Below are positions 35,109-44,916 of a stretch of 64,000 bases of DNA, in pieces. Where the stretch lies: assembly GCF_014284125.1 (NCBI RefSeq), contig NZ_JACOFX010000012.1:1-64000 (forward strand). Direction: 5' to 3'. Every line of letters begins with the position of its first letter. Within the stretch, counting starts at the first letter, position 1. The DNA comes from Undibacterium umbellatum. Its GTDB lineage: Bacteria > Pseudomonadota > Gammaproteobacteria > Burkholderiales > Burkholderiaceae_D. Under the pieces are notes generated by a model. That model did not search any database. It saw nothing but the letters and a program-made list of their open reading frames with translations, and was not told the DNA's origin. The translations under genes were made by a program, and so were the position numbers.

Positions 35109-35370
35109 AAATCGCGTTGTATTTTTGCATGAATATGTACTGGGTGGTAGTATACGAGGCTTATGACGTATTTTCCTGCGTGATATTGACCCTTTCCAGG
35201 GATACCCCAGTAAATGCCGGGATTTTCAGGTAAAGAGCGAAGTGAATTTGATGAAAGTTTGTTGTCTGCCACAAGTTTTTGCGCAAGATTTAATCATCTT
35301 CCTTCCATTAATTTAATTTTCCTGTTAATATCTCGGTCTTCCTATAAATCTTTCCATGGTTTGAACTTAC

Positions 35371-35583
35371 ATGACCACAATTCGCCTTAAAGAAAACGAG
35401 CCGTTCGAAGTTGCCATGCGCCGCTTCAAGCGCACTATCGAAAAGACCGGTCTGTTGACCGAATTGCGCGCTCGCGAGTTCTACGAGAAGCCAACAGCAG
35501 AACGCAAACGTAAGTTGGCTGCCGCTGTTAAGCGTCACTACAAACGTATTCGTAGTCAGCAATTGCCTAAGAAGATGTACTAA
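35371..35583 (+). CDS. rpsU: 30S ribosomal protein S21
   Basis: A 70-residue basic protein matching S21 along its length ([20 protein letters not shown] start, [16 protein letters not shown] core). It is the first gene of the macromolecular-synthesis cluster rpsU-yqeY-dnaG-rpoD, which links ribosome, primase and sigma factor production. The 262-bp leader before it must carry the main operon promoter; I cannot place the boxes securely. Confidence 0.98.
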   Translation: MTTIRLKENEPFEVAMRRFKRTIEKTGLLTELRAREFYEKPTAERKRKLAAAVKRHYKRIRSQQLPKKMY

Positions 35584-35649
35584 TCCTGCTGTTGTGTCCG
35601 GCAATTTGTCGGGTGCATCGCGGTTAGCGCATTAAACTTAGGTTTGCAT

Positions 35650-35680
35650 GCCCGCTCCGGTCAGCCGCAGCGGGCTTTGT
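35650..35680 (+). terminator. Internal terminator-like hairpin after rpsU
   Basis: GCCCGCT (35650-35656) and AGCGGGC (35669-35675) form a 7-bp GC stem followed by a T-rich but interrupted tail. In E. coli an internal terminator between rpsU and dnaG reduces downstream expression; this hairpin occupies the equivalent place and may let S21 exceed primase and sigma. Confidence 0.65.
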
Positions 35681-35799
35681 TGTCTTTGTCGCCGGCATTG
35701 CATGTGCCAAGTTGCATATGCCCGGATTAATATATGATTCATATACGATCCCTGTGCAGATTTGCACGGAATCCATTTGAATAATTTCAGGAGCAGCGT

Positions 35800-36246
35800 A
35801 TGAGTTTGAAAGAACAGATCACCGATGACATGAAGGCTGCCATGCGCGCCAAAGAAACAGTCAAGCTGGGTACTATCCGCTTGCTGACGGCAGCCATGAA
35901 GCAAAAAGAAGTCGATGAACGCGTAGAGCTGGATGATGGCATGGTATTGGCCATCATAGAAAAAATGCTCAAGCAGCGTAAAGATTCCATCACCCAGTTT
36001 GAAGCGGGTGGCCGTCAAGATCTTGCTGATATAGAAAAAGCTGAACTGGCAGTCTTGTCAGTCTACATGCCAGCTGCAATGTCGGATGAAGAAGTGCAGG
36101 CGGCTGTAGCTGCTGCCGTGGCGGAAACTGGCGCTGCTGGCCCGCAAGACATGCGTAAAGTCATTGATGTATTGAAGGCAAAGCTGGCTGGCCGTGCCGA
36201 TATGGGCAAGGTCTCTGGTCTGGTTAAAGCAGCATTGTCCAAGTAA
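35800..36246 (+). CDS. yqeY: GatB/YqeY domain protein
   Basis: A 148-residue single-domain YqeY protein. It begins MSLKEQITDDMKAAMRAKE and carries the two-lobed helical fold also found at the end of GatB (LSVYMPAAMSDEEV, DMRKVIDVLKAKLAGRADMGKVSGLVKAAL). The GatB tail contacts tRNA; stand-alone YqeY is of unknown role. AGGAGC precedes the ATG. Its place between rpsU and dnaG is common in beta- and gammaproteobacteria. Confidence 0.93.
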   Translation: MSLKEQITDDMKAAMRAKETVKLGTIRLLTAAMKQKEVDERVELDDGMVLAIIEKMLKQRKDSITQFEAGGRQDLADIEKAELAVLSVYMPAAMSDEEVQAAVAAAVAETGAAGPQDMRKVIDVLKAKLAGRADMGKVSGLVKAALSK

Positions 36247-36289
36247 TCTGGCCTAGTCTTTTGTTTTATCCTTTAGCTGGCGTCCTGCT

Positions 36290-38083
36290 TTGATACCACA
36301 AAGTTTTATACAGGATTTACTGGCCCGCGTTGATATTGTCGACGTGGTGGGTAAATACGTGCAGCTAAAAAAAGGTGGCGCAAACTACATGGGTTTGTGC
36401 CCCTTCCATAATGAAAAATCCCCAAGTTTTACCGTCAGCCCTACCAAGCAGTTTTATCACTGCTTTGGCTGTGGTGCGCATGGTAGTTCCATTGGCTTTC
36501 TGATGGAATATTCTGGCCTCAGCTATGTTGATGCCATTCGTGACCTGGCGCAAAACAATGGCATGATCGTGCCGGAAGAAGATCGGCTCTTGCCAGCGCA
36601 GCGCGCAGAAGTCACTGCAAAAAGCCTGGCCTTGTCAGAAGTCATGACCAAGGCGGGTGAGTACTATAAGCAGCAATTGCGTACCGCGCCACAAGCCATC
36701 GCCTATCTGAAAAAGCGGGGTTTGACTGGTGAAATAGCCGCACGTTTTGGTCTCGGTTTTTCGCCGGATGCCTGGGATGGTTTGCGCAGTGTTTTCACAG
36801 ACTACAATATTCCAGCCCTGGTCGAGGCGGGTCTGGTCATTGATAAGAGTGAAGAAGAGGGCGGCGGACGCAAACGTTATGACCGCTTCCGCGACCGCGT
36901 CATGTTCCCGATACGCAATACCAAAGGCCAGGTCATCGGTTTTGGTGGTCGCATCATGGAGCAGGGTGAGCCCAAATACCTGAACTCGCCAGAAACCCCC
37001 TTGTTCCAAAAAGGCCTGGAACTATATGGCCTGTTTGAGGCGCGCCAGGCTATTCGTGAAGCTGGTTATGTGCTGGTCACAGAGGGCTATATGGACGTAG
37101 TGGCATTGGCGCAAATGGGTTTCCCGCAAGCGGTGGCAACCCTGGGTACGGCTTGTACGCCCACTCATGTGCAAAAACTCTTGCGCCAGACTGATCATGT
37201 GATTTTCAGTTTTGATGGCGACAGCGCCGGGCGTCGTGCGGCCAGGCGTGCACTCGACGCCTGTCTGCCGCATGCCAACGATGACAAGGTCATCAAATTC
37301 CTGTTTTTGCCGAAAGAGCATGATCCCGATAGTTATATCCGTGAATTTGGTACGGATGCCTTTGAGCAGGAAGTGCGCGATGCCATGCCGCTGTCGCAAT
37401 TCTTCATGCGTGAGATGATAGGCGACAATGACTTGAATACGGCTGAAGGGCGCGCCCGGACACAGTTCGATGCCAAGCCATTGTTGCAGGCCATGCAATC
37501 ATCAGGCATGCGTTTGCAATTGGTGCGTAATCTGGCGCAGGTCACGCAAACCAGTCCTTCCGAGATTGAAATCATGTTTGAGCTTAGTCAGCCTGTGGCG
37601 CGCATCAAACAGGCGCCGCCCAAGAGCAAGCGTAATGCGCCGGTTGGATTGGAGCGTCAGATCATGCGCATTCTCGTCGCCCACCCTTCGCTGGCCATGA
37701 TGCTCGACGAAAGTGTATTGGCTGATGCAGCCGTGCTGGCACCGGATGGCGCTGACATGTTGCGCAATCTGGTGTTTACAGCGCAAAGCATGGGTGAAAA
37801 CGCCCAGTTCGCTGCGCTGGCTGAGCAATTGCGCTCTACAGGATCTGATTTTGATGCCTTGATCGCCGAACTGGCTGAGCAAGCCGAAACGGACATTGAT
37901 ATTGTCAGGATGGAATTGGCTGGTGCATTGCGGCAAATGCGCCATCAGGTGTTGCGGTCTGAGATGGAGGGTCTGGCAGCGCGTGGCTTGCGCGCACCTG
38001 AAGACATCGCTCGCTACCGCGAAATAACTCAATTACAAGACCAGCTCAGGAAGCAGGCAGCGGCTGAAGCTGCCGCGCGTTAA
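36290..38083 (+). CDS. dnaG: DNA primase
   Basis: A 597-residue primase. The N-terminal zinc ribbon has the CHC2 ligands Cys37, His40, Cys58, Cys61. The TOPRIM core has the glutamate in VTEGYMDVVAL (about residue 265) and the metal-binding acidic pair in FDGDSAGRRA (about 307). The C-terminal DnaB-binding domain is the helical part from about residue 450. The initiation codon is TTG: the family N-terminus MIPQSFIQDLLARVDIVD starts there, the upstream codons do not continue the homology, and no good Shine-Dalgarno is visible. Weak initiation fits the low primase dose required within an operon that also makes S21 and sigma70. Confidence 0.96.
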   Translation: MIPQSFIQDLLARVDIVDVVGKYVQLKKGGANYMGLCPFHNEKSPSFTVSPTKQFYHCFGCGAHGSSIGFLMEYSGLSYVDAIRDLAQNNGMIVPEEDRLLPAQRAEVTAKSLALSEVMTKAGEYYKQQLRTAPQAIAYLKKRGLTGEIAARFGLGFSPDAWDGLRSVFTDYNIPALVEAGLVIDKSEEEGGGRKRYDRFRDRVMFPIRNTKGQVIGFGGRIMEQGEPKYLNSPETPLFQKGLELYGLFEARQAIREAGYVLVTEGYMDVVALAQMGFPQAVATLGTACTPTHVQKLLRQTDHVIFSFDGDSAGRRAARRALDACLPHANDDKVIKFLFLPKEHDPDSYIREFGTDAFEQEVRDAMPLSQFFMREMIGDNDLNTAEGRARTQFDAKPLLQAMQSSGMRLQLVRNLAQVTQTSPSEIEIMFELSQPVARIKQAPPKSKRNAPVGLERQIMRILVAHPSLAMMLDESVLADAAVLAPDGADMLRNLVFTAQSMGENAQFAALAEQLRSTGSDFDALIAELAEQAETDIDIVRMELAGALRQMRHQVLRSEMEGLAARGLRAPEDIARYREITQLQDQLRKQAAAEAAAR

Positions 38084-38609
38084 TTTATTTGCAGCCCTCT
38101 TGTTTGGAGCTTTTTGCAGAGGCAAGCTGTCATGACAACTTTAGTCCAGGCCTTGTTATTTTCAGTTTTGGCGCCATTTCAGCTTGTAAAGGCAGCTTGA
38201 TAGACGGATTATTTAATTATTTGTTAAATGATTTGACAAGTTTATATGTGGTGAGGTTGGGTTTTTGCCTCTTTCCTCCTTGGTTTTTGCCTAAAATTTG
38301 TTCACTAAGTTGATATAAGCACAGTCTCTGGCTGGAGTAAAGTATGCTCGCGTGGTATAATTAAAGGCTTTCGATTCAAGGTCTTAGGTTGTTTCATTCT
38401 GGGCGAAGCTTTTGTGTTTGCGCAGAATGTGTTGTTTAGGTGAGCGAAATGCTCCTCCGAGTAACCCAAAACACTGGCGCTGAGACTCGGGAAGTCTGCA
38501 ACAAACCAGATTTTGCTCTGCGATGCCGATCAAAAGATCTGCTGGCAGCGCATTTTCTTTTTGTGATATGCCAACAGGCGACTTCCTCAGTACCGGATGG
38601 TTTGATTCA
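38084..38609. other. dnaG-rpoD intergenic region
   Basis: 526 bp. It contains no convincing gene. A TATAAT at 38356-38361 with a weak TGGAGT 17 bp upstream is the best candidate for a dedicated rpoD promoter, leaving a leader of about 240 nt. The frame of rpoD is open back to 38523, but that translated segment does not resemble the Lys/Ala-rich start of the protein. Confidence 0.5.
38333..38361 (+). promoter_or_regulatory. Candidate rpoD promoter
   Basis: A consensus -10 TATAAT (38356-38361) with a poor -35 (TGGAGT, 38333-38338) at 17 bp spacing. The position between dnaG and rpoD matches the place of internal rpoD promoters in other MMS operons. Confidence 0.4.
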
Positions 38610-41396
38610 ATGGCTAGCGCAATGAAGAAACCCGCGAAAACCCTGAAGTCCACTACGGTAACAAAAGCCGTGGCAAGTGCGCCCAAAAAAGCGCCTGCCA
38701 CTGCAACAAGCATGGCGGTAAAAACCGCTGCAAGTGCTGGCACCAAGGCAAAGACAGTTGCAGCGTCTGTTGCACGGAGTACGAGTAGTAAGGCTGTCAA
38801 TGTCAGTAAGACAGGCAAAGCAGCGGAGCAAAAAGGGGTTGCGAAAGACGTTAAAGCGCCTAAAGTGATAAAGACATCACTGGAAGCCGAGACTGTCGAG
38901 GTGACGCAGGCAACAAAACAGGCAACAAGTAAAGCAGTATTGAAGGCGGCAACAAAAGCCAAAGGCGCGGATGCAGAATCCGCGCCTGCGACAAAAACGG
39001 CTGGTAAGGAAGTGAGCGGCAAGAATGCGCCACCACCGGCAAGAAATGGGGCTCAGCCAGCAGAAGCGGCCGAATCCCAGCTCAGTGGAAAAACCAGGAG
39101 TGCATCTGCAGCCCGGCCAGAACCAGTATCCGTATCATCGAAAGCTTCTGTGACAATTAACAAAACCGATTCAAAGACAGTGACTAAGCCAACCAAGAAT
39201 TCAGCGAAAGCTGCACCAGAGGTGCAGGAAATTAAATCCGGTTCTGCGCCTACCGTAAGCCAGACGACCGATGCTGCGGTGCTTGCCGCAATTGACACTT
39301 CCGGCTATGTATTGCCTGGGGTGAAGGTGCCCGGTCGCCGTGGCCGTAAGCCAAAAGAATACCAGCCTGAGAATGAAGAAATCGCCGCACTCAATGCAGT
39401 AGAGCGCGCCGAGATGAAAGCCATCGACAAGGCCAAGGCCAAAGACCGCAAGGCCAAAGAAAAGGCTTTGCTGAAAGATGCTTTCTCTTCTGATCCTGAA
39501 GCAACTGAAGAAGAACTCGAACGCCGTCGCCAGAAACTGAAAACCCTGATCAAACTGGGTAAGGACCGTGGCTACCTGACGTTCGCTGAAATCAACGATC
39601 ACTTGCCAGAAAACGTTGTTGACCCCGAAGCCATCGAAGGCATCATCGGTACTTTCAACGACATGGGTGTGGCAGTCTACGAGCAGGCACCTGACGCTGA
39701 AACCCTGTTGTTGTCGGATAACGTCGTCACTGTCACCACCGATGATGATGAAGTCGAAGCCGCTGCTGAAGCTGCACTGTCTACAGTTGACTCCGATTTT
39801 GGTCGCACCACGGATCCCGTGCGCATGTATATGCGTGAAATGGGTTCGGTTGAGTTGCTGACGCGCGAAGGCGAAATCGTCATCGCAAAGAAAATCGAAG
39901 AAGGCCTGAAAGACATGATACAGGCGATCTCTGCCTGTCCGACCACGATTGCAGAAATCCTGGCTGCGGCTGAGCGTATCTCCGCCGATGAAATCAAGAT
40001 TGATGAAATCGTTGATGGCCTGGTTGATCCAAATGCCGACGAGCAAGCAGCACCGGTAGTTGTTGCAGTGGTTGCCGAAGAGGCGTCTGAAGAAGACGAA
40101 GAAGAAGAGGAAGAAGAAGAGGAAGAAGAAGACGATGATGGTGGTGCCGCAGGCGCGGCCGCAATCTCTGCTGAACAACTCGAACAATTGAAACGCGATG
40201 CACTGGCAAAATTCGAAATCATTTCGACGAATTTTGACAAAATGCGCAAGTCCTACGAAAAAGAGGGTTACAACTCCAAGACTTATGTCAAGGCACAAGA
40301 AGCCATTTCTGGCGAATTGCTGGGCATACGCTTTACTGCAAAAGTGGTTGAAAAACTTTGCGACACCCTGCGTGGTCAGGTTGACGAAGTGCGCCATGTA
40401 GAAAAGCAGATACTGGAAGTAGTAGTCAATCGTTGTGGCATGCCACGCTCCCACTTCATCAAGGTTTTCCCTGGCAATGAAACCAATCTGAGCTGGGTTG
40501 AGGGTGAAGTAAATTCTGGTCACTCCTACAGTGCTGTGCTGGGACGTAATATCCCTTCAGTGCAACAACTACAGCAAAAACTGATCGACCTGCAATCTCG
40601 TGTTGTCCTGCCTTTGCCTGATCTGCGTAACATCAATAAAAAGATGTCTGCCGGTGAAATGAAGGCGCGCAAGGCCAAGCGTGAAATGACCGAGGCCAAC
40701 TTGCGTCTTGTGATTTCCATCGCCAAGAAATACACCAACCGTGGCTTGCAATTCCTGGATCTGATCCAGGAAGGTAATATCGGTTTGATGAAGGCAGTGG
40801 ACAAGTTTGAATATCGTCGCGGTTATAAATTCTCTACCTATGCAACGTGGTGGATACGTCAGGCCATTACACGTTCTATCGCCGACCAGGCACGCACTAT
40901 CCGTATTCCTGTGCATATGATAGAAACGATTAATAAAATGAATCGTATCTCCCGTCAGATTTTGCAGGAAACAGGTGTAGAGCCCGATCCAGCAACGCTG
41001 GCGATCAAGATGGAAATGCCGGAAGATAAAATTCGCAAGATCATGAAGATTGCGAAAGAGCCGATTTCCATGGAAACGCCGATAGGTGACGATGATGATT
41101 CCCATCTGGGCGACTTCATCGAAGACAATCACACACTGGCACCGGCTGACGCTGCTCTGCACGCCTCCATGCGCAATGTGGTCAAGGATGTACTCGATTC
41201 CCTGACACCACGTGAAGCAAAAGTATTACGCATGCGCTTTGGTGTAGAGATGTCGACCGACCATACTTTGGAAGAAGTCGGCAAGCAATTCGACGTGACC
41301 AGGGAGCGTATTCGTCAAATAGAAGCCAAGGCTTTGAGAAAACTACGTCATCCATCACGTTCTGATAAGCTGAAAAGCTTCCTAGAAGGTAATTAA
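38610..41396 (+). CDS. rpoD: RNA polymerase sigma factor RpoD (sigma70) with long N-terminal extension
   Basis: About 928 residues, against 613 in E. coli. Residues 1-275 or so are a Lys/Ala/Thr/Ser-rich, low-complexity extension (starting [13 protein letters not shown]). Then come region 1.1 ([21 protein letters not shown]), region 1.2 ([21 protein letters not shown]), the non-conserved region with an acidic run of about 17 Glu/Asp (40095-40137), and intact regions 2 ([14 protein letters not shown]), 3 and 4 ([26 protein letters not shown]). Start choice is uncertain: ATG 38523 is possible, but the sequence between looks non-coding in composition. The core is certain. The basic extension resembles histone-H1-like tails and may bind nucleic acid; that is inference. 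Confidence 0.96.
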   Translation: MASAMKKPAKTLKSTTVTKAVASAPKKAPATATSMAVKTAASAGTKAKTVAASVARSTSSKAVNVSKTGKAAEQKGVAKDVKAPKVIKTSLEAETVEVTQATKQATSKAVLKAATKAKGADAESAPATKTAGKEVSGKNAPPPARNGAQPAEAAESQLSGKTRSASAARPEPVSVSSKASVTINKTDSKTVTKPTKNSAKAAPEVQEIKSGSAPTVSQTTDAAVLAAIDTSGYVLPGVKVPGRRGRKPKEYQPENEEIAALNAVERAEMKAIDKAKAKDRKAKEKALLKDAFSSDPEATEEELERRRQKLKTLIKLGKDRGYLTFAEINDHLPENVVDPEAIEGIIGTFNDMGVAVYEQAPDAETLLLSDNVVTVTTDDDEVEAAAEAALSTVDSDFGRTTDPVRMYMREMGSVELLTREGEIVIAKKIEEGLKDMIQAISACPTTIAEILAAAERISADEIKIDEIVDGLVDPNADEQAAPVVVAVVAEEASEEDEEEEEEEEEEEDDDGGAAGAAAISAEQLEQLKRDALAKFEIISTNFDKMRKSYEKEGYNSKTYVKAQEAISGELLGIRFTAKVVEKLCDTLRGQVDEVRHVEKQILEVVVNRCGMPRSHFIKVFPGNETNLSWVEGEVNSGHSYSAVLGRNIPSVQQLQQKLIDLQSRVVLPLPDLRNINKKMSAGEMKARKAKREMTEANLRLVISIAKKYTNRGLQFLDLIQEGNIGLMKAVDKFEYRRGYKFSTYATWWIRQAITRSIADQARTIRIPVHMIETINKMNRISRQILQETGVEPDPATLAIKMEMPEDKIRKIMKIAKEPISMETPIGDDDDSHLGDFIEDNHTLAPADAALHASMRNVVKDVLDSLTPREAKVLRMRFGVEMSTDHTLEEVGKQFDVTRERIRQIEAKALRKLRHPSRSDKLKSFLEGN

Positions 41397-41572
41397 TGTT
41401 ATATAATGGGCGTCGGTTTTTTCGGTGCCCATTCAATTGATATTGTGCTGAGTTTTTTTGTTGGCACAGTATTTTGCAGGTGGCAGCATCGGGCTTTTCC
41501 TGCAAACCTGAAGTATTTGTCCAATCTTGGATTATCCTCAGATTAAAGCAGGCAGAGCTTGCAGAAAGAATT

Positions 41573-41650
<78 letters not shown>

Positions 41651-41656
41651 ATTACT

Positions 41657-43141
41657 ATGACTGATATCAAGTCCCCAGCTATACCTACTCCTGAGCAAAC
41701 TACACCTGACGTGAAGTTTGCCGATTTCGGCCTGGCGCCGGAAATCTTGCGTGCCCTGACAGATCAGGGTTACGTTCATCCCACCCCAATTCAAGAGCAG
41801 GCAATCCCGGTAGTTTTGCAAGGCCGTGATGTCATGGGCGCAGCCCAGACTGGCACAGGCAAGACCGCAGGTTTTTCCTTGCCTATCATCCAGTTATTGC
41901 TGGCCCATGCAAGCACCAGTGCTTCACCGGCCCGCCATCCTGTACGCGCCCTGATTTTGACGCCTACACGTGAACTGGCCGACCAGGTTGCTGAAAACGT
42001 CAAAGCCTATTCCCGTCATACGCCGTTGCGATCCACTGTGGTATTTGGTGGCATGGACATGGCACCGCAGACGGCAATCTTGCGTAGTGGTGTAGAGATC
42101 GTGATTGCCACACCTGGTCGTTTGCTCGACCACGTACAGCAAAAAACCGTCAACCTGTCGCAGGTCCAGATCCTGGTCATGGACGAGGCTGACCGCATGC
42201 TGGACATGGGCTTCTTGCCTGACCTGCAGCGTATCATTAATCTGCTGCCTAAAACGCGCCAGAACCTGATGTTCTCAGCGACTTTCTCGCAAGAGATCAA
42301 AAAACTCGCTGCCAGCTTCCTGACCAATCCGCAAACCATAGAAGTAGCGCGCAGTAATGCCACTGCTGACAATGTCACGCAGATTTTGTACAAGGTAGCG
42401 ACGGAAGAAAAACGTGATGCCGTGTCCTTCATCATCCGTGAACGCGGCCTGAAGCAAGTCATCGTGTTTTCCAACACCAAGATAGGTGCCTCGCGCCTGG
42501 CGGTGCATCTGGTCAAGCAAGGTGTCAAGGCATCAGCCATCCATGGTGATAAGTCACAGCAAGAACGCATGGCTGCACTCGAAGCCTTCAAGCAAGGCGA
42601 AGTTGAAGTGCTGGTCGCAACTGACGTTGCTGCTCGCGGTCTCGACATTGCCGAACTGCCTTGCGTCATCAATTTTGATTTGCCGTATAACGCCGAAGAC
42701 TATGTCCATCGCATAGGCCGTACTGGTCGTGCTGGTGCCAAGGGTGATGCTATCTCCCTGCATACAGACCAGGATGAACGTTTGCTGATCGACATAGAAA
42801 AAATGATCAAGCAAAAAATCGTGCGCTTGCATCTGGCCGGTTTTGTAGCGACATCCGTGCATCAATCAGAAAACCGTGCACCGCGTGAACGTAGTGAATC
42901 TGGCGATCGTCCTGCACGTGATCGCGCTGACCGTGGTGAAAGAAGCGAACGCCCGGCACGTAGCTATCAACCGCCAAAAGAAAAAGTTGATCCATGGTTC
43001 CTCAAGCCTTACGAACCTAGTTCAGGCGCAAGTTCTACAAATAATAATGCGACGGCTTCCATGGCATCGCCATCAAATGCCAGCACACCAGCTAAACCAC
43101 ACAAACGTGCGGCTTTGTTGGGTGGTTTTCCCAAGAACTGA
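41657..43141 (+). CDS. rhlE: DEAD-box ATP-dependent RNA helicase (RhlE-like)
   Basis: A 494-residue helicase. Motifs are in order: Q motif FADFGLAPEILRALTDQGYVHPTPIQEQAIP, Walker A AQTGTGKT (about residue 58), PTRELADQ, Walker B MDEADRMLDMGF (about 175), SATFS, and HRIGRTGRAG. The C-terminal tail is Arg/Asp/Glu-rich and then disordered, ending RAALLGGFPKN, as in RhlE proteins of betaproteobacteria. Such helicases remodel rRNA and structured mRNA. The ATG lies 6 nt after the tRNA-Ile2 CCA end and has no Shine-Dalgarno, so processing of the tRNA would leave an almost leaderless message. Confidence 0.93.
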   Translation: MTDIKSPAIPTPEQTTPDVKFADFGLAPEILRALTDQGYVHPTPIQEQAIPVVLQGRDVMGAAQTGTGKTAGFSLPIIQLLLAHASTSASPARHPVRALILTPTRELADQVAENVKAYSRHTPLRSTVVFGGMDMAPQTAILRSGVEIVIATPGRLLDHVQQKTVNLSQVQILVMDEADRMLDMGFLPDLQRIINLLPKTRQNLMFSATFSQEIKKLAASFLTNPQTIEVARSNATADNVTQILYKVATEEKRDAVSFIIRERGLKQVIVFSNTKIGASRLAVHLVKQGVKASAIHGDKSQQERMAALEAFKQGEVEVLVATDVAARGLDIAELPCVINFDLPYNAEDYVHRIGRTGRAGAKGDAISLHTDQDERLLIDIEKMIKQKIVRLHLAGFVATSVHQSENRAPRERSESGDRPARDRADRGERSERPARSYQPPKEKVDPWFLKPYEPSSGASSTNNNATASMASPSNASTPAKPHKRAALLGGFPKN

Positions 43142-43279
43142 TTTGGATGTGGCAAGGTCGATGACTTTGCCGAGCTTCTAATCTGTGGGGTGGGCAGGGT
43201 CTTATATGCCCAGCACTCGGCATTTAAATGACGTATGCGTTTCTTGAGGCAAAGTGTTGGGCTGGTGAAGCGTAGCCTG

Positions 43280-43304
43280 GCGAGGCCCGGCCTAGCGAGG
43301 CCCG
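43280..43304. repeat. Short 15-bp direct repeat
   Basis: GCGAGGCCCG occurs at 43280-43289 and 43295-43304 (period 15) in a GC-rich spacer flanked by CGTAGCCT and AGCCTACG. It lies between the convergent helicase and cyclodeaminase genes. Function unknown; there is no T tract, so it is not a standard terminator. Confidence 0.5.
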
Positions 43305-43340
43305 ACCCAGCCTACGATGCATGGCTAATCCAAGCTGCAA

Positions 43341-44282
43341 TCACCGACCCGACCACACCAGATTCGCCGCACACAAATCCTCCAGCGCCGTTCCCACCGA
43401 CTTAAACACAGTGATCTCTGCATCATCCTTGCGCCCAGCATGTTTGCCAGAACACAGCTCCGCCAGTTCAGCAACAATTGCCGACCTCAATAAACTGCCA
43501 TTCGACAGCGTCTGCGTAATATCCCCGGCTTCGGCCAAAGCCCCCGTGTAAGTATCGACAAACACGGTCGCCCGGCTGATCAGTGCATCATCCACTTCGC
43601 GCATGTCCGGCTTAAAACCACCAACCAGATCCAGATGTGTACCTACTCTGACATAGTCACTTAATACTATTGGCGTCTTACTGGTCGTCGCGCAGCAAAT
43701 GATGTCAGCTGCATGGCAGGCGGCCGCCAGGTCTTCAACAATATGCAACCTGATATGCGCTGGAAATTCTGCATGTGTGCGTATCACCTCTGCTGCTGCG
43801 GCTGACTTATCTGCTGATCTGCCCCAGATGCTGATATCAGTGATGGCCCTGGTCTGGCAATGCGCAATCGCAATATGCGGCGCCAGGCTGCCATTCCCCA
43901 CCATCAGCAAATGCTGGGCATCGCGACGAGATGCATATGATGAGGCTAATGCTGATGCAGCGGCGGTGCGCCGCAAAGTCAATTCCTCGCCGTCCATCAG
44001 TGCGAGTGGAGCGCCAGTTTTGGTATCAAACAAGACAAAGATCGCATGCACAGTCGGCATAGCCGTATTATGTGGCGCTACCGTCACCAGCTTCACACCC
44101 AGATGTCCTTGCGGCTGCCACACCGGCATCAATAACAGGCTCGAACTATCGGCTTCCGACAAAGTGTGTGCATGCCGCTTTGGCACGACCATGTTTTCAG
44201 TAAAAGCCCGTCGCAATGCTGGTATCAGTGTGGCATATGGCAGGGTGCTGCTGACTTGTTCTTTGTTGAAATAAGGGATCAT
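43341..44282 (-). CDS. Ornithine cyclodeaminase/mu-crystallin family protein
   Basis: A 313-residue protein of standard family length. The substrate side includes PKRHAHTLSEADSSSLLLMPVW and LGVKLVTVAPHN. The NAD(P)-binding Rossmann half starts with HLLMVGNGSLAPHIAIAH, and the glycine motif is GNGSLA rather than the usual GxGxQA. TLRRTAAASALA is diagnostic. Members include ornithine cyclodeaminase and delta1-pyrroline-2-carboxylate (or ketimine) reductases; the sequence alone does not decide between them. It is an isolated gene, and its plus strand is markedly C-rich, unlike most of the window. Confidence 0.85.
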   Translation of the reverse strand: MIPYFNKEQVSSTLPYATLIPALRRAFTENMVVPKRHAHTLSEADSSSLLLMPVWQPQGHLGVKLVTVAPHNTAMPTVHAIFVLFDTKTGAPLALMDGEELTLRRTAAASALASSYASRRDAQHLLMVGNGSLAPHIAIAHCQTRAITDISIWGRSADKSAAAAEVIRTHAEFPAHIRLHIVEDLAAACHAADIICCATTSKTPIVLSDYVRVGTHLDLVGGFKPDMREVDDALISRATVFVDTYTGALAEAGDITQTLSNGSLLRSAIVAELAELCSGKHAGRKDDAEITVFKSVGTALEDLCAANLVWSGR

Positions 44283-44916
44283 TTTTGTGTGAGAGATATT
44301 GCGGCTGATGTCGTGGCAAAGTAATTGATATCAACGATAGCACGGTTCATGTCTTGCTATGCAAATGGGCGGAATTTCCCGCAATCTTCTTTTTTTCCGG
44401 CATTGCTGCAAACTGCACAATCTTCGCTAAAAACTAATGGGTTTAAATGATGCAATTGCCAGTCAGAATATCCGTGAAAGTCATGAAGCGCGACGAGTGC
44501 TTTGGCCGCTCCACTAACAGCTTGAAAACAACTATCGCCAGCGGGATAAACAGGGTGCAGTAAAAAGCCATGCAATCTCCAGGGAAAATTACGTACATGT
44601 TTTAGTGATTCGCGCAGTGCATCACTATGCGCTTATTCCGTTATTCGCATGGGTGGGGAGAAATTTACAGGCGCACAAAATTTTCTAGTATGAATTTGAC
44701 TGCGGTAGCCAGGATGGATGTCAGCCAGGCGTTGGTTGTTAGTGACGATTGCCTAGCAGATATATCAAGACATGTAAATGCGTTGCCTTGTGGAAATTAA
44801 CTAATTTCCACTAATTTGACAAAACTTTGCATTTATTGTGCGCAAAAGATACAATGCGATACATAGTGTAGGTCTACTCCTACGGCAGAAATCCTCTTCT
44901 CTATTCATCTTTCTTC
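44283..44916. other. Intergenic region upstream of the type I secretion locus
   Basis: 634 bp without a supported gene. The last 90 bp hold the likely promoter of the secretion operon (separate entry). A 72-codon minus-strand frame (44357-44575) starts with TTG, with a purine stretch too close to act as ribosome-binding site, and is not accepted. Confidence 0.55.
44827..44855 (+). promoter_or_regulatory. Sigma70 promoter of the type I secretion operon
   Basis: -35 TTGCAT (44827-44832) and -10 TACAAT (44850-44855) at exactly 17 bp spacing, giving a leader of about 55 nt before the ABC-transporter ATG. Confidence 0.6.

Noticed and set aside
44357-44575. 72-codon minus-strand frame with Cys residues
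   Set aside because: It starts at TTG with the purine-rich stretch only 1-2 nt away, and no recognisable domain.
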